Shown: positions 1 through 10,293, counted from the stretch's first letter. The stretch is DNA of 64,000 nucleotides from Oscillatoria sp. FACHB-1407 (GCF_014697545.1 NZ_JACJSA010000011.1:1-64000); one strand, 5' to 3'. Notes: a model not told the origin generated them from the sequence alone. A program made the numbers and translations.

Positions 1-176
1 ACATCAGGTTGATGTTGTCGGAATTGTTCAACAACCTCTCTACCATTGCTAACTTGGGCAACAACGTCTATGCAAGGCTTCGTGTTGAGCACTGCCGCCA
101 ATCCATCTCGGACGACTGGATGGTCATCTGCTACAAGAACACGGATAATTTTTGATGGAGGGTGAGCAACTACCAT
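1..176 (-). CDS. NarL/FixJ response regulator, partial (C-terminal part outside window)
   Basis: Only the first 58 codons are visible, from an ATG at 176; the gene runs off the left edge. The translation reads MVVAHPPSKIIRVLVADDHP and continues VVRDGLAAVL, which is the N-terminal strand and acidic pair of a response-regulator receiver domain of the NarL class. The phosphoacceptor aspartate and the LuxR-type DNA-binding domain would lie outside the window. It is transcribed in the same direction as, and 130 bases downstream of, the large sensor kinase ending at 307, so it is the natural cognate regulator of that kinase. Seen: the receiver N-terminus. Inferred: DNA-binding output and pairing. 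Confidence 0.85.
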   Translation of the reverse strand, partial: MVVAHPPSKIIRVLVADDHPVVRDGLAAVLNTKPCIDVVAQVSNGREVVEQFRQHQPD

Positions 177-306
177 AGTTAGAGGGCTGAGGTGGGAGAA
201 GGAAAGGTTCTATAATTCTCTCTGAGAAACCTGAGAAAGCCACGACAAGTTCAACTTTTCTTAGATCTTTAGCAAGCTTTAGTCGATTTATCTATGAGTT
301 AAAGTT

Positions 307-3300
307 CTAGGCGATCGGCAGATTCACCATAATGGCTGTACCATGTCCTGGTTGGCTAATGATGGTGAGTTGAGCACCAATTAAGCTGGCTCTCTGCTGC
401 ATTCCCTGTAGCCCAAAGCCAGATGGAGGTGGGTTTTGGGAGTCAAAGCCACAGCCGTCATCTTGAATCTCGATCGCAATTTGCTCTGGAGTGTAAAGCA
501 ATTGCACTTGTATTGCGTGAGCGTTTGCATGACGGATAGCGTTCGCTAAAGACTCTTGCACGATACGCAGTAAGTGTCTGCCAAATTCAGGGTTAATTGG
601 ATAAGGCTCGCCTTGCGACTCAAAATGAATTGGCATGGGAGAGCTAACGCTGAGTTGCTCAGTAAAGTGCTGCACTAACCCAAGCAGATGGCTGTATTGA
701 TCACTATCCTGCTGCAAACACCAAACTGAACGCCGCGCTTCTACCAGTCCACGTTTACAGAGGTCTTGGGCACGAGTGAAATGGATTTGTGCTTGATTGG
801 AATCAAGGGGATTGAGGGCAGTGAACGCTTGTAATTGCATCAGCACTCCAGCGAAGTCTTGAGCCAAGGTGTCATGAACTTCAGTGGCGATATAAGAGCG
901 TTCCTGAAAAATCGCCGCTTGTTTTGCCTCTTCCGCTAGTTGTGTAAGTTGAATAGCTAAAGTTACTTGATTTGCTAAAGCTTCTATCAATTCAGCTTGT
1001 TCAACTGCAATTGATTTTTTGCACCGCCAAGCCATCCCTAAATATCCTACGGGTTGATTTCCAGCTACAAGAGTAATACCTCCATGAGCAGAATGACCAT
1101 TTGCAACATGCCAAGCTTTTGTTTCATCCCAAGTTCTCTCATCTTCAGCTTCAACAGGTTGAAAAATGAATTTACGATGTGATAAAGAATACTGCCAGGC
1201 AGAACTAATATCAGTGCTAAACGGTTGAGAAAACAGAGGTGGATCATCAGGGAGTGAGCCAAAATGGACTTGATTATCCTTGAGACTGATACGTAACGTC
1301 AATGTATTTGAATCAGGATCGTACATGAACAGGTAAACTGTACATAGATTCACTTGTTGTGTGATTTCTCTCAAAACATGAACTAGAAATTGATCTAGCT
1401 CTGGATCTTTTGCTAAGGCATCAAGCGATCGCTTCAGTGCCTCATTCGCTTTTGCCAACTCTGCTGCCCGTTCTTGTGCTGCTTTTTCTTGTTCGCGGGC
1501 GATCGCGGCTTCAACTGCCTTAGACTTACTTTCTGTCGCCAAGCGACTTGCCTGCATCGCCAATGCCAGTTGTTTACCCAACGATTCTGCCAGAGTAACT
1601 TCGGCTGGAGTGAACTGTTCATCTGCCCGACGGTAAATCACTAATGCACCTTCCGCACAGGTATCCACTACCAACGGCACATTCAATTCCATATGCCAAC
1701 CGTTGGCGCAGGTAAATTCATCAAATTCTGCATCTGGTGTACCAGCAACGTGATCCAGGATGACTGCCTGTGTGCGTTCCCGCACAGGAGTTCCTAAGTA
1801 GGCATCTGGTACAGTGAAGCCGCCCGCCAAGCGACGCATCAATGCAAAGCGTTCGCCATCTAATGCCAGCAACGCTTCAGGGCGAAAGACATGGTTCTCG
1901 AACAGCCAGTATCGAAGATAAACTCTGCTGTCAATACTGTGTTCATAGTAAGCACAATTCTCAGTTTGACCTGCCTGAAAGGTTTGAGCCACAATTTTCA
2001 GAACAGCAGGGATAAATTCATCTAAGTCTTCGATTTCTGCCATTGCATCGATCGTGGCTTGAAGCGCATCATTTGCCTTTGTCAACTCTGCTGCACGTTC
2101 TTGTGCCGCTTTTTCTTGTTCGCGGGCGATCGCAGTTTCTACAGCACGATCACGGGCTTGGTCAGACAATCGACTGGCTTGCATTGCCAGGGCAAGTTGC
2201 TTAGCAAGTGCTTCAGCGAGCAAGATTTCTGCCTCTGTGAAAGGCTGGTTTAGCTTGCGGTAGATGATCAGTGCCCCGTCCGCTTCGCCTTCCACCAGGA
2301 GTGGCTGGTTGAGTTCCAATTCCCAACCTTGAGAGACTGCAAAAGCATGAAACTCAGGCACTGTATTGGCAGTTGTGTGATTAATAACTACTGGATGAGT
2401 GCGATCGCGGACGGTTGTACCATGCAGATGCTCTGGTGGTACTGTAAAACCATTAATTAGCTGAAGCAGTACAGAATTTTGTTGTGGATCGAGCAATTGC
2501 AGTTCCGTTGGGTTCAATACTGTTCCTTGACTGAACCAGTAGCGCAGGTAGACAATTTCGTCTTGGCTATGTTCGTAGTAACCGCAATCAGTTGCATTAA
2601 ACGTTTGTGCCACAATCCTTAATACTGCGGGAATAAACTCATCAAAACTGCTTAAAGAACCGAGAGTATCGATTGTTTGTTGCAATGCTTCATTAGAGCG
2701 AGCTAATTCAGTCGCTCGTTCTTGTGCGGCTTTTTTTTGTTCACGGGCGATCGCCGCTTGTTTTGCCTCTTCTGCCAATCGTGTTAGTTGAATGGATAAA
2801 GCGGCTTGTTGAGCTAGTGCATACAACAATTCACTGCTCTGTTCACTGATTGGATTTGTATGGGTGAATGCTAGTCCCAAATGACCCAGAAATTCTGCCC
2901 CTGCAAATAAAGGCACAGCAATGACAGCTTGATGATGGCGTTGTTGGTGATAGGCGATCGCCCCAGGCCAAAACAGGTGGGCTTCTCGCTCCAGGTCAAA
3001 GTAGCGAGGTTTGCGTGTTTCTAGAAGCAGGTTAACAAATTCAGCTTCATTGATAGGCATCTCTGCTCCCAGACCAGACGCAATCCGCCCTTGCTCCACA
3101 TGAGCGACAGCCCGTAGTGTTTGATGCTGTTTATCTAGCATCGATATCATGGCACTATCTGCGTTCAGTTGAGCGATCGCCTCCAGTGCCACATGGCTTA
3201 GAAAAGCAGAGAGGTCAGGTTGCTCTGACAAGCGTTGAGAGGTGCGGGCAAGTGCTTCGTTCGCTTTTTTCAGTTCTGCGACTTGCGCCTGTTCTGCTTG

Positions 3301-5154
3301 TAGTAAAGCTTGTTGAGTTCGCTGTTGTTGGATGGCACTCCCCATGCAATCAGCAGCAATCTTGAGCACAGACAGTTCTGCCGAACTCCGCTGTTTTACT
3401 TGGCGGCAATCGTCAAAGCCGAGTACACCCCAAAACTGCTCTTCCACAAAAATAGGGACAGCATTCGTTGCCTTGACACCCACTTTTTCCAGGTCAACCC
3501 GAAGCCCTTCTGGCATTTCCTCTAACAGATAGCTAACCCCTTGTCCCTGAATAAACTGCTTGTACCATTCTTCTGAGTCCTCATAACGTCCCTCAGTTGC
3601 ATCGGGATGAGAAAGTTGCGATGAAGTATGAGCAGCATCCCACTCATACAAAACCCGCCAGTGGGGAAGCCGTTCAGAAGGAACATCAAAGTTTTCAAGC
3701 ACTGCAATACGATCGGTGTCTATCGCTTCTCCAAGGATTTGTAAGGCAGTGTTGACTGCTTCGTCAAAGTTGGTAACTGTAGACAGAATATTTGCCGCAG
3801 TTGCTGTTGCCTCTAAAAGGCGATCGCGCTGCTGTAACTCTTCATTGGCTTTTGCGAGTTTTGTGACTCGCTCCTGCTCTGCTTCAAGTAACGCTTGCTG
3901 GGTTTCTCGAAGTTCAGTGATATCAATCTGAGTGCCCCACCCACCGATCGCATAGCTATCTCGGATGATACTAAATCCATTGTTGAGGAAGTACCGTTTC
4001 TGCCCAAAGCGATCAACCTCTACTGTTTCCTGATTTCTCATCTGATGCCCATTCCGGACAAATTGCTCCATTTGCGCGGCATTTTCAGGAGCTTCCATCA
4101 CATGAGCCAATGGTGTGCCTACTAAAGCATCAGGTTCGTCATAGCCATACATCTGAGCAAAGGCAAGGTTATGTTCTGCATACCGAAACTGTTGATAAAT
4201 CTGCTTAGCTTGCTCCTCAACGGGAAGGTGAATGGGAATGGGTTGTTCATACTCCACTCGAAAAATACCTTCGCTAGCAAGTTCCATCAGTTGGCGGTAT
4301 CGCTGTTCCGACTCTGTCAGGTGATCGAGGGTTTGTTGTAATTCAGCGTTGAGTCGTTCGAGTTCTTGCGAGTGCTGCGTAGCACTGTATGTCCGCTCCT
4401 GTTCGGCTTGTAGGAGAGCTTGTTGAGTGCGATCGCGCTCAATGGCACTACCAATACAATCAGCAGCAATTTTCAACACGGACAGTTCGGCTGCACTACG
4501 CTGTTTTGTCTCACGACAGTCATCTAGTCCCAGTAATCCCCACCACTGACCCTCCACGAAGAATGGAACGACGTGAGTTGCCTTGACCCCTATTTCCATT
4601 TGGGCACTGCGGAAAGGTTCTGGAGCTTCTTCAATCAAGAAGCTAACGATTTGTCCTTGACGTAACTGCTCAAACAGATCAGGAATCTCCTCATAGCTGC
4701 CTTGGGCTGCTTGAGAATTCCCATACTGTGACATCGTTTCCGGTGAAGTCCACTCGTACTCCAATACCCGCCAGCTAGGGAAGGGTGAATCGCAGAACGA
4801 GTCGAAATTCTCTATAACGTTAATGCGATCGGTGTCTAATGCCTCACCAAGCATTCCTAAAGCAGTATTGACTGCCGCATTCAGAGGCGTGAGCGTTAAT
4901 AACACGCGAGCAACTTCTGCGGTCGTTTCTAACAGGTGGTGCTCTAAAGAAGAACTGCCAGTAGAGACCCACTCATCGGGTTCTGCCTGCCTTGCTGGTT
5001 CTCGCTCGTCTTGTTTTGGTTGTCGATATCTGGCTACTTCTGCTTGTGAGACTGCGTAGGAACGTTCGCACGACTCAAGGCGCGATCGCAGTCTGGCGTT
5101 TTCTTGTTCTAGGGCAGCGAGGCGATCGTGGAGTTTAGCCAGTGCTGTATCCAT
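307..5154 (-). CDS. Giant cytoplasmic sensor histidine kinase, one PAS and six GAF domains, HisKA_3/HATPase_c
   Basis: A 1615-residue kinase with no membrane segment. Order: N-terminal coiled coil (1-45), GAF (about 72-245), PAS with its C-terminal QIDITELRETQQ extension (about 278-418), then GAF domains at about 448-620, 638-795, 828-995, 1035-1198 and 1241-1405, linked by repeated EQEKAAQERA-type coiled-coil linkers. The phosphoacceptor region has H1427 in EVHDTLAQDF, a HisKA_3 (NarX/DegS class) signature, followed by HATPase_c with N box near 1533 and the G boxes DDGCGFD and GFGLQGM. GAF1 and GAF2 resemble each other closely, as do GAF4 and GAF5, which suggests internal duplication. No CxxC-type chromophore context was recognised, so the ligand is unknown. 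The partner regulator is probably the gene at the left window edge. ATG start at 5154. Confidence 0.93.
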   Translation of the reverse strand: MDTALAKLHDRLAALEQENARLRSRLESCERSYAVSQAEVARYRQPKQDEREPARQAEPDEWVSTGSSSLEHHLLETTAEVARVLLTLTPLNAAVNTALGMLGEALDTDRINVIENFDSFCDSPFPSWRVLEYEWTSPETMSQYGNSQAAQGSYEEIPDLFEQLRQGQIVSFLIEEAPEPFRSAQMEIGVKATHVVPFFVEGQWWGLLGLDDCRETKQRSAAELSVLKIAADCIGSAIERDRTQQALLQAEQERTYSATQHSQELERLNAELQQTLDHLTESEQRYRQLMELASEGIFRVEYEQPIPIHLPVEEQAKQIYQQFRYAEHNLAFAQMYGYDEPDALVGTPLAHVMEAPENAAQMEQFVRNGHQMRNQETVEVDRFGQKRYFLNNGFSIIRDSYAIGGWGTQIDITELRETQQALLEAEQERVTKLAKANEELQQRDRLLEATATAANILSTVTNFDEAVNTALQILGEAIDTDRIAVLENFDVPSERLPHWRVLYEWDAAHTSSQLSHPDATEGRYEDSEEWYKQFIQGQGVSYLLEEMPEGLRVDLEKVGVKATNAVPIFVEEQFWGVLGFDDCRQVKQRSSAELSVLKIAADCMGSAIQQQRTQQALLQAEQAQVAELKKANEALARTSQRLSEQPDLSAFLSHVALEAIAQLNADSAMISMLDKQHQTLRAVAHVEQGRIASGLGAEMPINEAEFVNLLLETRKPRYFDLEREAHLFWPGAIAYHQQRHHQAVIAVPLFAGAEFLGHLGLAFTHTNPISEQSSELLYALAQQAALSIQLTRLAEEAKQAAIAREQKKAAQERATELARSNEALQQTIDTLGSLSSFDEFIPAVLRIVAQTFNATDCGYYEHSQDEIVYLRYWFSQGTVLNPTELQLLDPQQNSVLLQLINGFTVPPEHLHGTTVRDRTHPVVINHTTANTVPEFHAFAVSQGWELELNQPLLVEGEADGALIIYRKLNQPFTEAEILLAEALAKQLALAMQASRLSDQARDRAVETAIAREQEKAAQERAAELTKANDALQATIDAMAEIEDLDEFIPAVLKIVAQTFQAGQTENCAYYEHSIDSRVYLRYWLFENHVFRPEALLALDGERFALMRRLAGGFTVPDAYLGTPVRERTQAVILDHVAGTPDAEFDEFTCANGWHMELNVPLVVDTCAEGALVIYRRADEQFTPAEVTLAESLGKQLALAMQASRLATESKSKAVEAAIAREQEKAAQERAAELAKANEALKRSLDALAKDPELDQFLVHVLREITQQVNLCTVYLFMYDPDSNTLTLRISLKDNQVHFGSLPDDPPLFSQPFSTDISSAWQYSLSHRKFIFQPVEAEDERTWDETKAWHVANGHSAHGGITLVAGNQPVGYLGMAWRCKKSIAVEQAELIEALANQVTLAIQLTQLAEEAKQAAIFQERSYIATEVHDTLAQDFAGVLMQLQAFTALNPLDSNQAQIHFTRAQDLCKRGLVEARRSVWCLQQDSDQYSHLLGLVQHFTEQLSVSSPMPIHFESQGEPYPINPEFGRHLLRIVQESLANAIRHANAHAIQVQLLYTPEQIAIEIQDDGCGFDSQNPPPSGFGLQGMQQRASLIGAQLTIISQPGHGTAIMVNLPIA

Positions 5155-5224
5155 ATCGTTTTAAGCAAAAACTGGATTTTTGTAGCATAAGGTCATTTAT
5201 TCCCTGGACTGGGAATTTTTTACA

Positions 5225-5270
5225 GGATTTTTAGATACTGCCAACTTGGATTTTTAGATACTGCTAACTT
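5225..5270. repeat. 23-bp tandem repeat, two copies
   Basis: Two adjacent 23-bp copies that begin GGATTTTTAGATACTG and end AACTT differ at one base (GCCAACTT versus GCTAACTT). They lie in the 251-base gap between the kinase start (5154) and the ParB-like stop (5406). A shorter related string, TGGATTTTTGTAGC, lies nearer the kinase start. The unit could be a regulator-binding iteron upstream of the kinase gene or simply a short cyanobacterial tandem repeat. Confidence 0.7.
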
Positions 5271-5405
5271 ATATCAGATGTCATTGTGAACTAGAGGCGA
5301 TCGGCTAATTGTGCCGCTCATTTGCAAATAACGTCAAAGCTTCTGCTCATTCAGCTTTATTTGCCCAATTCATCAACCGACAGACCGCCCGGTTAAAAAA
5401 TGTCC

Positions 5406-6344
5406 TTATTGCGGCTCATCTTGCAATAGTGTCTCTAATTCAGTCAGTAGTGTTTCTAGCTTATTCTGCTTTTCAGGGTGCTCCCAGAGTTTAGTTCGTT
5501 TCAATAGTTGATAGGTGTTGTCTACTCGTTGTTTAAGTGGCACTGTAGACGGTTGAGTGTGTAGTGCTTTAACCTGTTCTCTAATTCGGTTGAGTGACCA
5601 TTGCTGGGCGATCGCCTGCTCCAATAATTGCTGCCGCTGTTCCAAGTCTTTCAACTGTGCAATTACTTTAGCTTTAGTGTACTCAATCCGCCCAAATCGT
5701 AATGCTTCTAGCACATCAGAAGGTAAGTTCAATAGTGGCAGACGGTTGTTAACAAATGAAATCCAGCTCATCATCTGCAAGCTTTCAAACACCGTTTCCA
5801 CGATATCTAATGCTGATATTTGGTCTTCCCCGTACTGCTCTTTGCTTTCAATAACGTTATTGGAAGCTTGACGTGCTTGCTTCTTATGCTGATGCTGCAA
5901 TTGATGTAGGAGCAGCGGAACTTCTTCTGTTGGGCAATTTAATCGAATCGCGAGTAGCTGAATGATCCCCTCTATTTCCTCCAGTGGGTTTAGCTCTTCC
6001 CGCAGTAAGTTTTCTATTAAAGCCAGCTCAATAGCCTCTGCATCGCTTAGTTCTTGAACAGAAACGGGTACTTCAACTAATTCGGCAGCGATCGCAGCGC
6101 GGTAGCGACGCTCTCCGGCAACAAGTTCGTATCCCCCTACTTTTCGAGGACGCACTAACAAGGGTTGGAGAACTCCATGAGTCTGTATTGATCGAATTAA
6201 TCGTTGATGAGATTGTGAATTAAAGTATCGGCGTGGTTGAGTGGAGGGTAAATGAATTTCCTTAAGTGGAACAGTGATGGCTGACTGATTGATTGCTTTT
6301 TCTTGATCAATAGTGCCATTTTTCTTCATGTTAAATTCATACAC
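5406..6344 (-). CDS. ParB/Spo0J-like nuclease-domain protein
   Basis: 312 residues. The N-terminal half is a ParB N-terminal domain: the PLKEIHLPSTQPRRYF entry, then the highly conserved ELVAGERRYRAA motif and the IELALIENLLREELNPLEE stretch. In classical ParB these form the CTP-binding/N-terminal domain. The middle holds a divergent helical KorB-like region, and the C-terminus is short and helical. No parA gene and no obvious parS palindrome is near it, so this is a stand-alone ParB-like protein, commonly a plasmid or mobile-element partition factor or a transcriptional regulator. The frame opens with GTG at 6344; an ATG five codons later (6329) follows GAAGGTG at a distance of about 12 bases and could be the true start. 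It is divergent from the response regulator at 6526. Confidence 0.85.
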   Translation of the reverse strand: MYEFNMKKNGTIDQEKAINQSAITVPLKEIHLPSTQPRRYFNSQSHQRLIRSIQTHGVLQPLLVRPRKVGGYELVAGERRYRAAIAAELVEVPVSVQELSDAEAIELALIENLLREELNPLEEIEGIIQLLAIRLNCPTEEVPLLLHQLQHQHKKQARQASNNVIESKEQYGEDQISALDIVETVFESLQMMSWISFVNNRLPLLNLPSDVLEALRFGRIEYTKAKVIAQLKDLEQRQQLLEQAIAQQWSLNRIREQVKALHTQPSTVPLKQRVDNTYQLLKRTKLWEHPEKQNKLETLLTELETLLQDEPQ

Positions 6345-6525
6345 CTTCGAACTCTATTCCAAACCAGTATCACTCTACAAGAATAGATACAGAAGGTTGC
6401 CCCTTTTTAAGCGAGTCGTCATTGAGACATCAGTACAGGTTCTACCTAGCTTAAGTAGAGGAGAACAACCAACTAAGAATTTTTCTGATATAGCAATCCT
6501 ATTTGATTTGTGAAAAAAGCCACTA

Positions 6526-7209
6526 ATGCTTGATACAAACCAGAACACAACTGCCAATTTACTACCAAAGATGAAAACAGTTATGGATATCTCGACGATT
6601 CAAGTCCTCATTGCAGATGATCATCCTATCGTCCGTAACGGGCTAGTTCGCATGATTGAACTAACGGATGGTATGGATGTGATTGGCGAAGCAGAAACTG
6701 GAGCACAGGCGATCGCACTATTTCATCAATATCAGCCCGACATCACGTTAATGGATTTACGAATGCCAGATATGACGGGGGTGGAAGCGATTACCACGAT
6801 TCGTCAGCAGTATTCGATCGCCCGTATCATTATCTTAACCACCTATGATACTGATGAGGATATCTTCCGAGGTTTGCAAGCCGGAGCCAAAGGGTACTTA
6901 CTCAAAGACAGTAAGATGCATCAACTGCTTGCTGCAATCCGTAATGTTCATGCGGGGCAGACCTATATCCCACCTGAAGTCGGGGCGAAACTTGCCGAAC
7001 GAATGAGCCACCCACAACTAAGCGATCGTGAGCAGGATGTGCTGAAGAGGATGGCTCAGGGAATGAATAATCAAGAAATTGCAGAAGCCCTTCACATTGC
7101 TGAAAGCACGATTAAGTTCCATGTTGGCAACATCTTAAACAAGTTAGGAGTAAGCGATCGCACCCAAGCTGTTTTAACTGCAATTAAACGGGGATTTACA
7201 ACTTTATAG
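6526..7209 (+). CDS. NarL/FixJ two-component response regulator
   Basis: 227 residues. A receiver domain occupies about 24-140 with the acidic pair in LIADDHP, phosphoacceptor D77 in PDITLMDLRMPD, and the conserved lysine in KGYLLKDS. A LuxR-type helix-turn-helix occupies about 158-222 (LSDREQDVLKRMAQGMNNQE, then AESTIKFHVGNILNKLG). It is a transcription factor activated by HisKA_3 kinases. It is convergent with the large kinase at 7267 (57 bases between stops), so that kinase is the likely partner even though the pair is not in an operon. In-frame ATG codons at residues 16 and 20 (6571, 6583) are also possible starts; no strong ribosome-binding site decides among them. Confidence 0.92.
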   Translation: MLDTNQNTTANLLPKMKTVMDISTIQVLIADDHPIVRNGLVRMIELTDGMDVIGEAETGAQAIALFHQYQPDITLMDLRMPDMTGVEAITTIRQQYSIARIIILTTYDTDEDIFRGLQAGAKGYLLKDSKMHQLLAAIRNVHAGQTYIPPEVGAKLAERMSHPQLSDREQDVLKRMAQGMNNQEIAEALHIAESTIKFHVGNILNKLGVSDRTQAVLTAIKRGFTTL

Positions 7210-7266
7210 TTAAACAGAACCATCGCATAGTTCAAGTAAACATACAAAGCACCATGATTGACTCAT

Positions 7267-10182
7267 CTAATGCAGTGTATTTGGAGAACTAGCTAAGATC
7301 TCTGTCCCATCTCCAGGTTGACTTGTAATCGTCAATTGCCCATTAATGCGATCGGCTCTTTCAGACATACCGAGTAAACCAAAACCACCGCCCGTTTCTT
7401 GAGGTAAGAAACCACGACCGTTATCTGTGATGCGAAGGACAACTTCATCTTCTGTATAGGTTAATTCAACAATTAAATCAGTTGCTTGAGCATGTCTCAA
7501 AACGTTAGTGATTGCTTCTTGCCCAATGCGTAACAGATTTCTACCAATGAACGGTGGTAACAGATAAGGTACTCCAGAAATAATCAGGTCGGTACGAATG
7601 GAGACCCCCTGAGTCATTGTTTCAATGCTGTATGAAAGATTTTGTACGAGATCAGCATAATCTTCTGAGACGGTACGAAGTGCCCAAACAGAGCGTCGCG
7701 CCTCCGTTAGTCCAGTTTGAGTAAGGCTACCAATGCGATCGAGAATTGCTTCTACCTCTGCCAAGTTTTGATGCATTAAGAATTGGGCTAACTCCAGTTG
7801 AACGGAGATTCCGGTAAAGGTCTGGGCGAGGGTATCATGAATTTCACCTGCTAACTGCTGCCGTTCAGCGATTTCATCATTCAATCGTTCAACAGTTTGC
7901 GCCAGTTGGGTTGTTCGCTCTTGAACTCTTGCTTCTAGCTGAGTAGAGAGTTGTTGGAGCTGTAATTCTGCTTGTTTACGTTCAGTGATCTCTAAAATAA
8001 TTACGCCAAGACCAAACTCCTGTTGGTTTGCTGCCCGAATCGGATAATAACTGGCTAACCAGTACCTTTGTTGCCCCGGAGCAGCAGGGGTTTCGCCACA
8101 GATCTCTTTACCCACAACGGGGATCTTTGTTTCTGCAACCTGTCGCAAATCTTCTGTAACCTTGTTCGTCATCTGTGGCAATACATCTTGCACAGTGCGA
8201 CCGATGTGAGCTTGGGCATCAATACCATTAATTTTGGCAAGTGCTTGATTAATTCTCACATATCGTTGCTCAAAATCGAGAAAGGCGAAGCCAACAGGTG
8301 CAGCTTCAAATAAGGTATCAAGCAATGCATTAGTGTAATTTAGTTCGGCTGTTCGTTCTTGAACTCGTCGTTCTAATTCATTGGCTCGTTCTTGCTCAAT
8401 TCGCTGCAATTCTCTTTCCTGCGTTAAAACTGCTTCATTAGCTAGAATGTTAGAGATTGCTACTGCAACTTGATCGGCGATCGCCTGGAACAAGGAAAAT
8501 TGTTCAGACGGGAAACAGGATTTTTGAAGTGAATTGATAATGAGACACCCATGTATTTCACCACCTGTCTTGAGGACGGTAGCTAACCCTTCCTTATAAC
8601 CTAGATTCTGAAAAGCTTGTGGCAGCGAAGCATCAGAATATTTAGTCCAATCTTGTTCATAATCAATAATGACGGGATGCCCGATTGCTTCAACTTCATG
8701 CATAATCGATTCAAGGCTTGAGTTTTTAAGCACCGTTCCCTCTTTTCGATTAAACCCCGCTTCATATAAATATTTCTTTTTACCAGGATCATTTATATTT
8801 AATGCATTTAATGCTAAGTCGGATAAATGACAAAAGTACTTTCCATCTTTAATTAAAGGAATATTGCAGTCATGAAAGTTCAATAGTGGCTTGACTTGTT
8901 CAATAATTAACTTAAGCAGATCAGACTTATCTCGTACCGTTGCGATCGTCTGGCTAATGGAAAGAAGAACAGTTTTTTCCCGCTCTCGTTCTAAGATCTC
9001 TGCATTGGCATTTGCTAACTCAGCAACCCGTTTCTGTTCAGTCTCTAGTAGAGCTTGTTGCGTTTCCTTTAGTTCTGTAATATCAATTTGAGTCGCCCAG
9101 CCAGCGACAATATAGCCATCCTTAATCGTATAAGCACCACTATTAAGAAAACAGTGTAACCGTCCCTGCCGATCGATTTCCTCAGTTTCTAAGTGGTAGA
9201 AACGGTACCCATTTTCAATCGTACCGCGAATAAACGCAGCATTCTTTTCTGAATCTGGAACATGAACATCTGCATTTCCAATGCCAATCAAATCATCAGG
9301 GTTGTCTACGCCATACATCGCTGCAAATGCTCGATTTGCTTTTGTGACACGAATATTTCGGTAGAGCCAATCACACTGTTCTTCAATGGGCAGATTGATT
9401 GGACAAGGGGGATCAACTTCAGTAGAATAAATCCCCTCGTTGCTGACCTCAAACAAAGTTCGAAAGCCTTCTTCTGATGCTGCTAATTGCTCAAGCGTTT
9501 GTCTAAGTTCCTGGTTAATTCGTTCTAGCTCTATGGCATGATCTTGTTCTGTCATCAAAAGAGCCTGTTGCGCTTCTCTTAGTTCAGTAATATCAATCTG
9601 GCTTGCCCAGGCACCAATTAAATAACCCTCTTTAATAATGCCAACTCCGTTATTTAGGAAGTACCGTCGTCGTCCTTGAAAATCAATTTCTTCAGTCTCA
9701 TAATTATGAATCCGATAGTCATTCTCCACCTGCATACGGATTAGAGCTGCATTTTTGTCTGATTCCTCAACGTGAACATCTGAATTTTTCAACCCAATCA
9801 GCTCATCGGGATTCTCAACCCCATACATTTCTGCAAATGCCCGGTTCGCTTTTGCAACCCGAATATTTCGATACAGCCATTCACACTGCTCGTCAATTGA
9901 TAAATCAACTGGGCAGGGGGGATCAACCTCAGTATAGTAAAGGGCTGCACTACTAATCTCAAACAAAGTGCGGAACAGTTCTTCTGATGCCGATAAGCGA
10001 TCAAGGGATTCTTGAAGTTCAATGATTTCAATTTGAGCGTCTTGTAACTGGCTCTCCCGATCGTCTAATGCTGACTTCAAGGAAGCATTTTCCTGTTCTA
10101 AGGAGTTGACCTTCTGCTGAAGCTCCGCGATCGCTGCATTTAGCTGGGCTAATGTGTTGTTCTCAGAACCGTGCTCCAGCAT
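7267..10182 (-). CDS. Sensor histidine kinase, PAS-PAS-GAF-PAS-HisKA_3-HATPase_c
   Basis: 971 residues, soluble. Order: leucine-rich coiled coil (1-60); two tandem PAS domains of one subfamily (about 65-205 and 235-375) sharing the VDPPCP, EEQC-WLYRNIRV and ITEL segments; a GAF domain (about 400-560); a third PAS (about 610-745, ending LEITERKQAE); a coiled coil; HisKA_3 with H782 in GEIHDTLAQTF; and HATPase_c (DNGRGF, GFGLLGM). The PAS pair is related to the PAS of the kinase at 307-5154, so the two kinases share ancestry. Start ATG at 10182 is preceded by GTAGGTAAGT. The likely partner is the convergent response regulator ending at 7209. The stimulus cannot be read from the sequence. Confidence 0.93.
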   Translation of the reverse strand: MLEHGSENNTLAQLNAAIAELQQKVNSLEQENASLKSALDDRESQLQDAQIEIIELQESLDRLSASEELFRTLFEISSAALYYTEVDPPCPVDLSIDEQCEWLYRNIRVAKANRAFAEMYGVENPDELIGLKNSDVHVEESDKNAALIRMQVENDYRIHNYETEEIDFQGRRRYFLNNGVGIIKEGYLIGAWASQIDITELREAQQALLMTEQDHAIELERINQELRQTLEQLAASEEGFRTLFEVSNEGIYSTEVDPPCPINLPIEEQCDWLYRNIRVTKANRAFAAMYGVDNPDDLIGIGNADVHVPDSEKNAAFIRGTIENGYRFYHLETEEIDRQGRLHCFLNSGAYTIKDGYIVAGWATQIDITELKETQQALLETEQKRVAELANANAEILEREREKTVLLSISQTIATVRDKSDLLKLIIEQVKPLLNFHDCNIPLIKDGKYFCHLSDLALNALNINDPGKKKYLYEAGFNRKEGTVLKNSSLESIMHEVEAIGHPVIIDYEQDWTKYSDASLPQAFQNLGYKEGLATVLKTGGEIHGCLIINSLQKSCFPSEQFSLFQAIADQVAVAISNILANEAVLTQERELQRIEQERANELERRVQERTAELNYTNALLDTLFEAAPVGFAFLDFEQRYVRINQALAKINGIDAQAHIGRTVQDVLPQMTNKVTEDLRQVAETKIPVVGKEICGETPAAPGQQRYWLASYYPIRAANQQEFGLGVIILEITERKQAELQLQQLSTQLEARVQERTTQLAQTVERLNDEIAERQQLAGEIHDTLAQTFTGISVQLELAQFLMHQNLAEVEAILDRIGSLTQTGLTEARRSVWALRTVSEDYADLVQNLSYSIETMTQGVSIRTDLIISGVPYLLPPFIGRNLLRIGQEAITNVLRHAQATDLIVELTYTEDEVVLRITDNGRGFLPQETGGGFGLLGMSERADRINGQLTITSQPGDGTEILASSPNTLH

Positions 10183-10293
10183 ACTTACCTACTCAATCTG
10201 TATATATTGCCTGTAGCAAATTGTCTATTCTACCTGATTTATACTTGTCGAGGTTGGATAACGTGAGGCTCTCCGACTCCGAGCCTGAATCCT

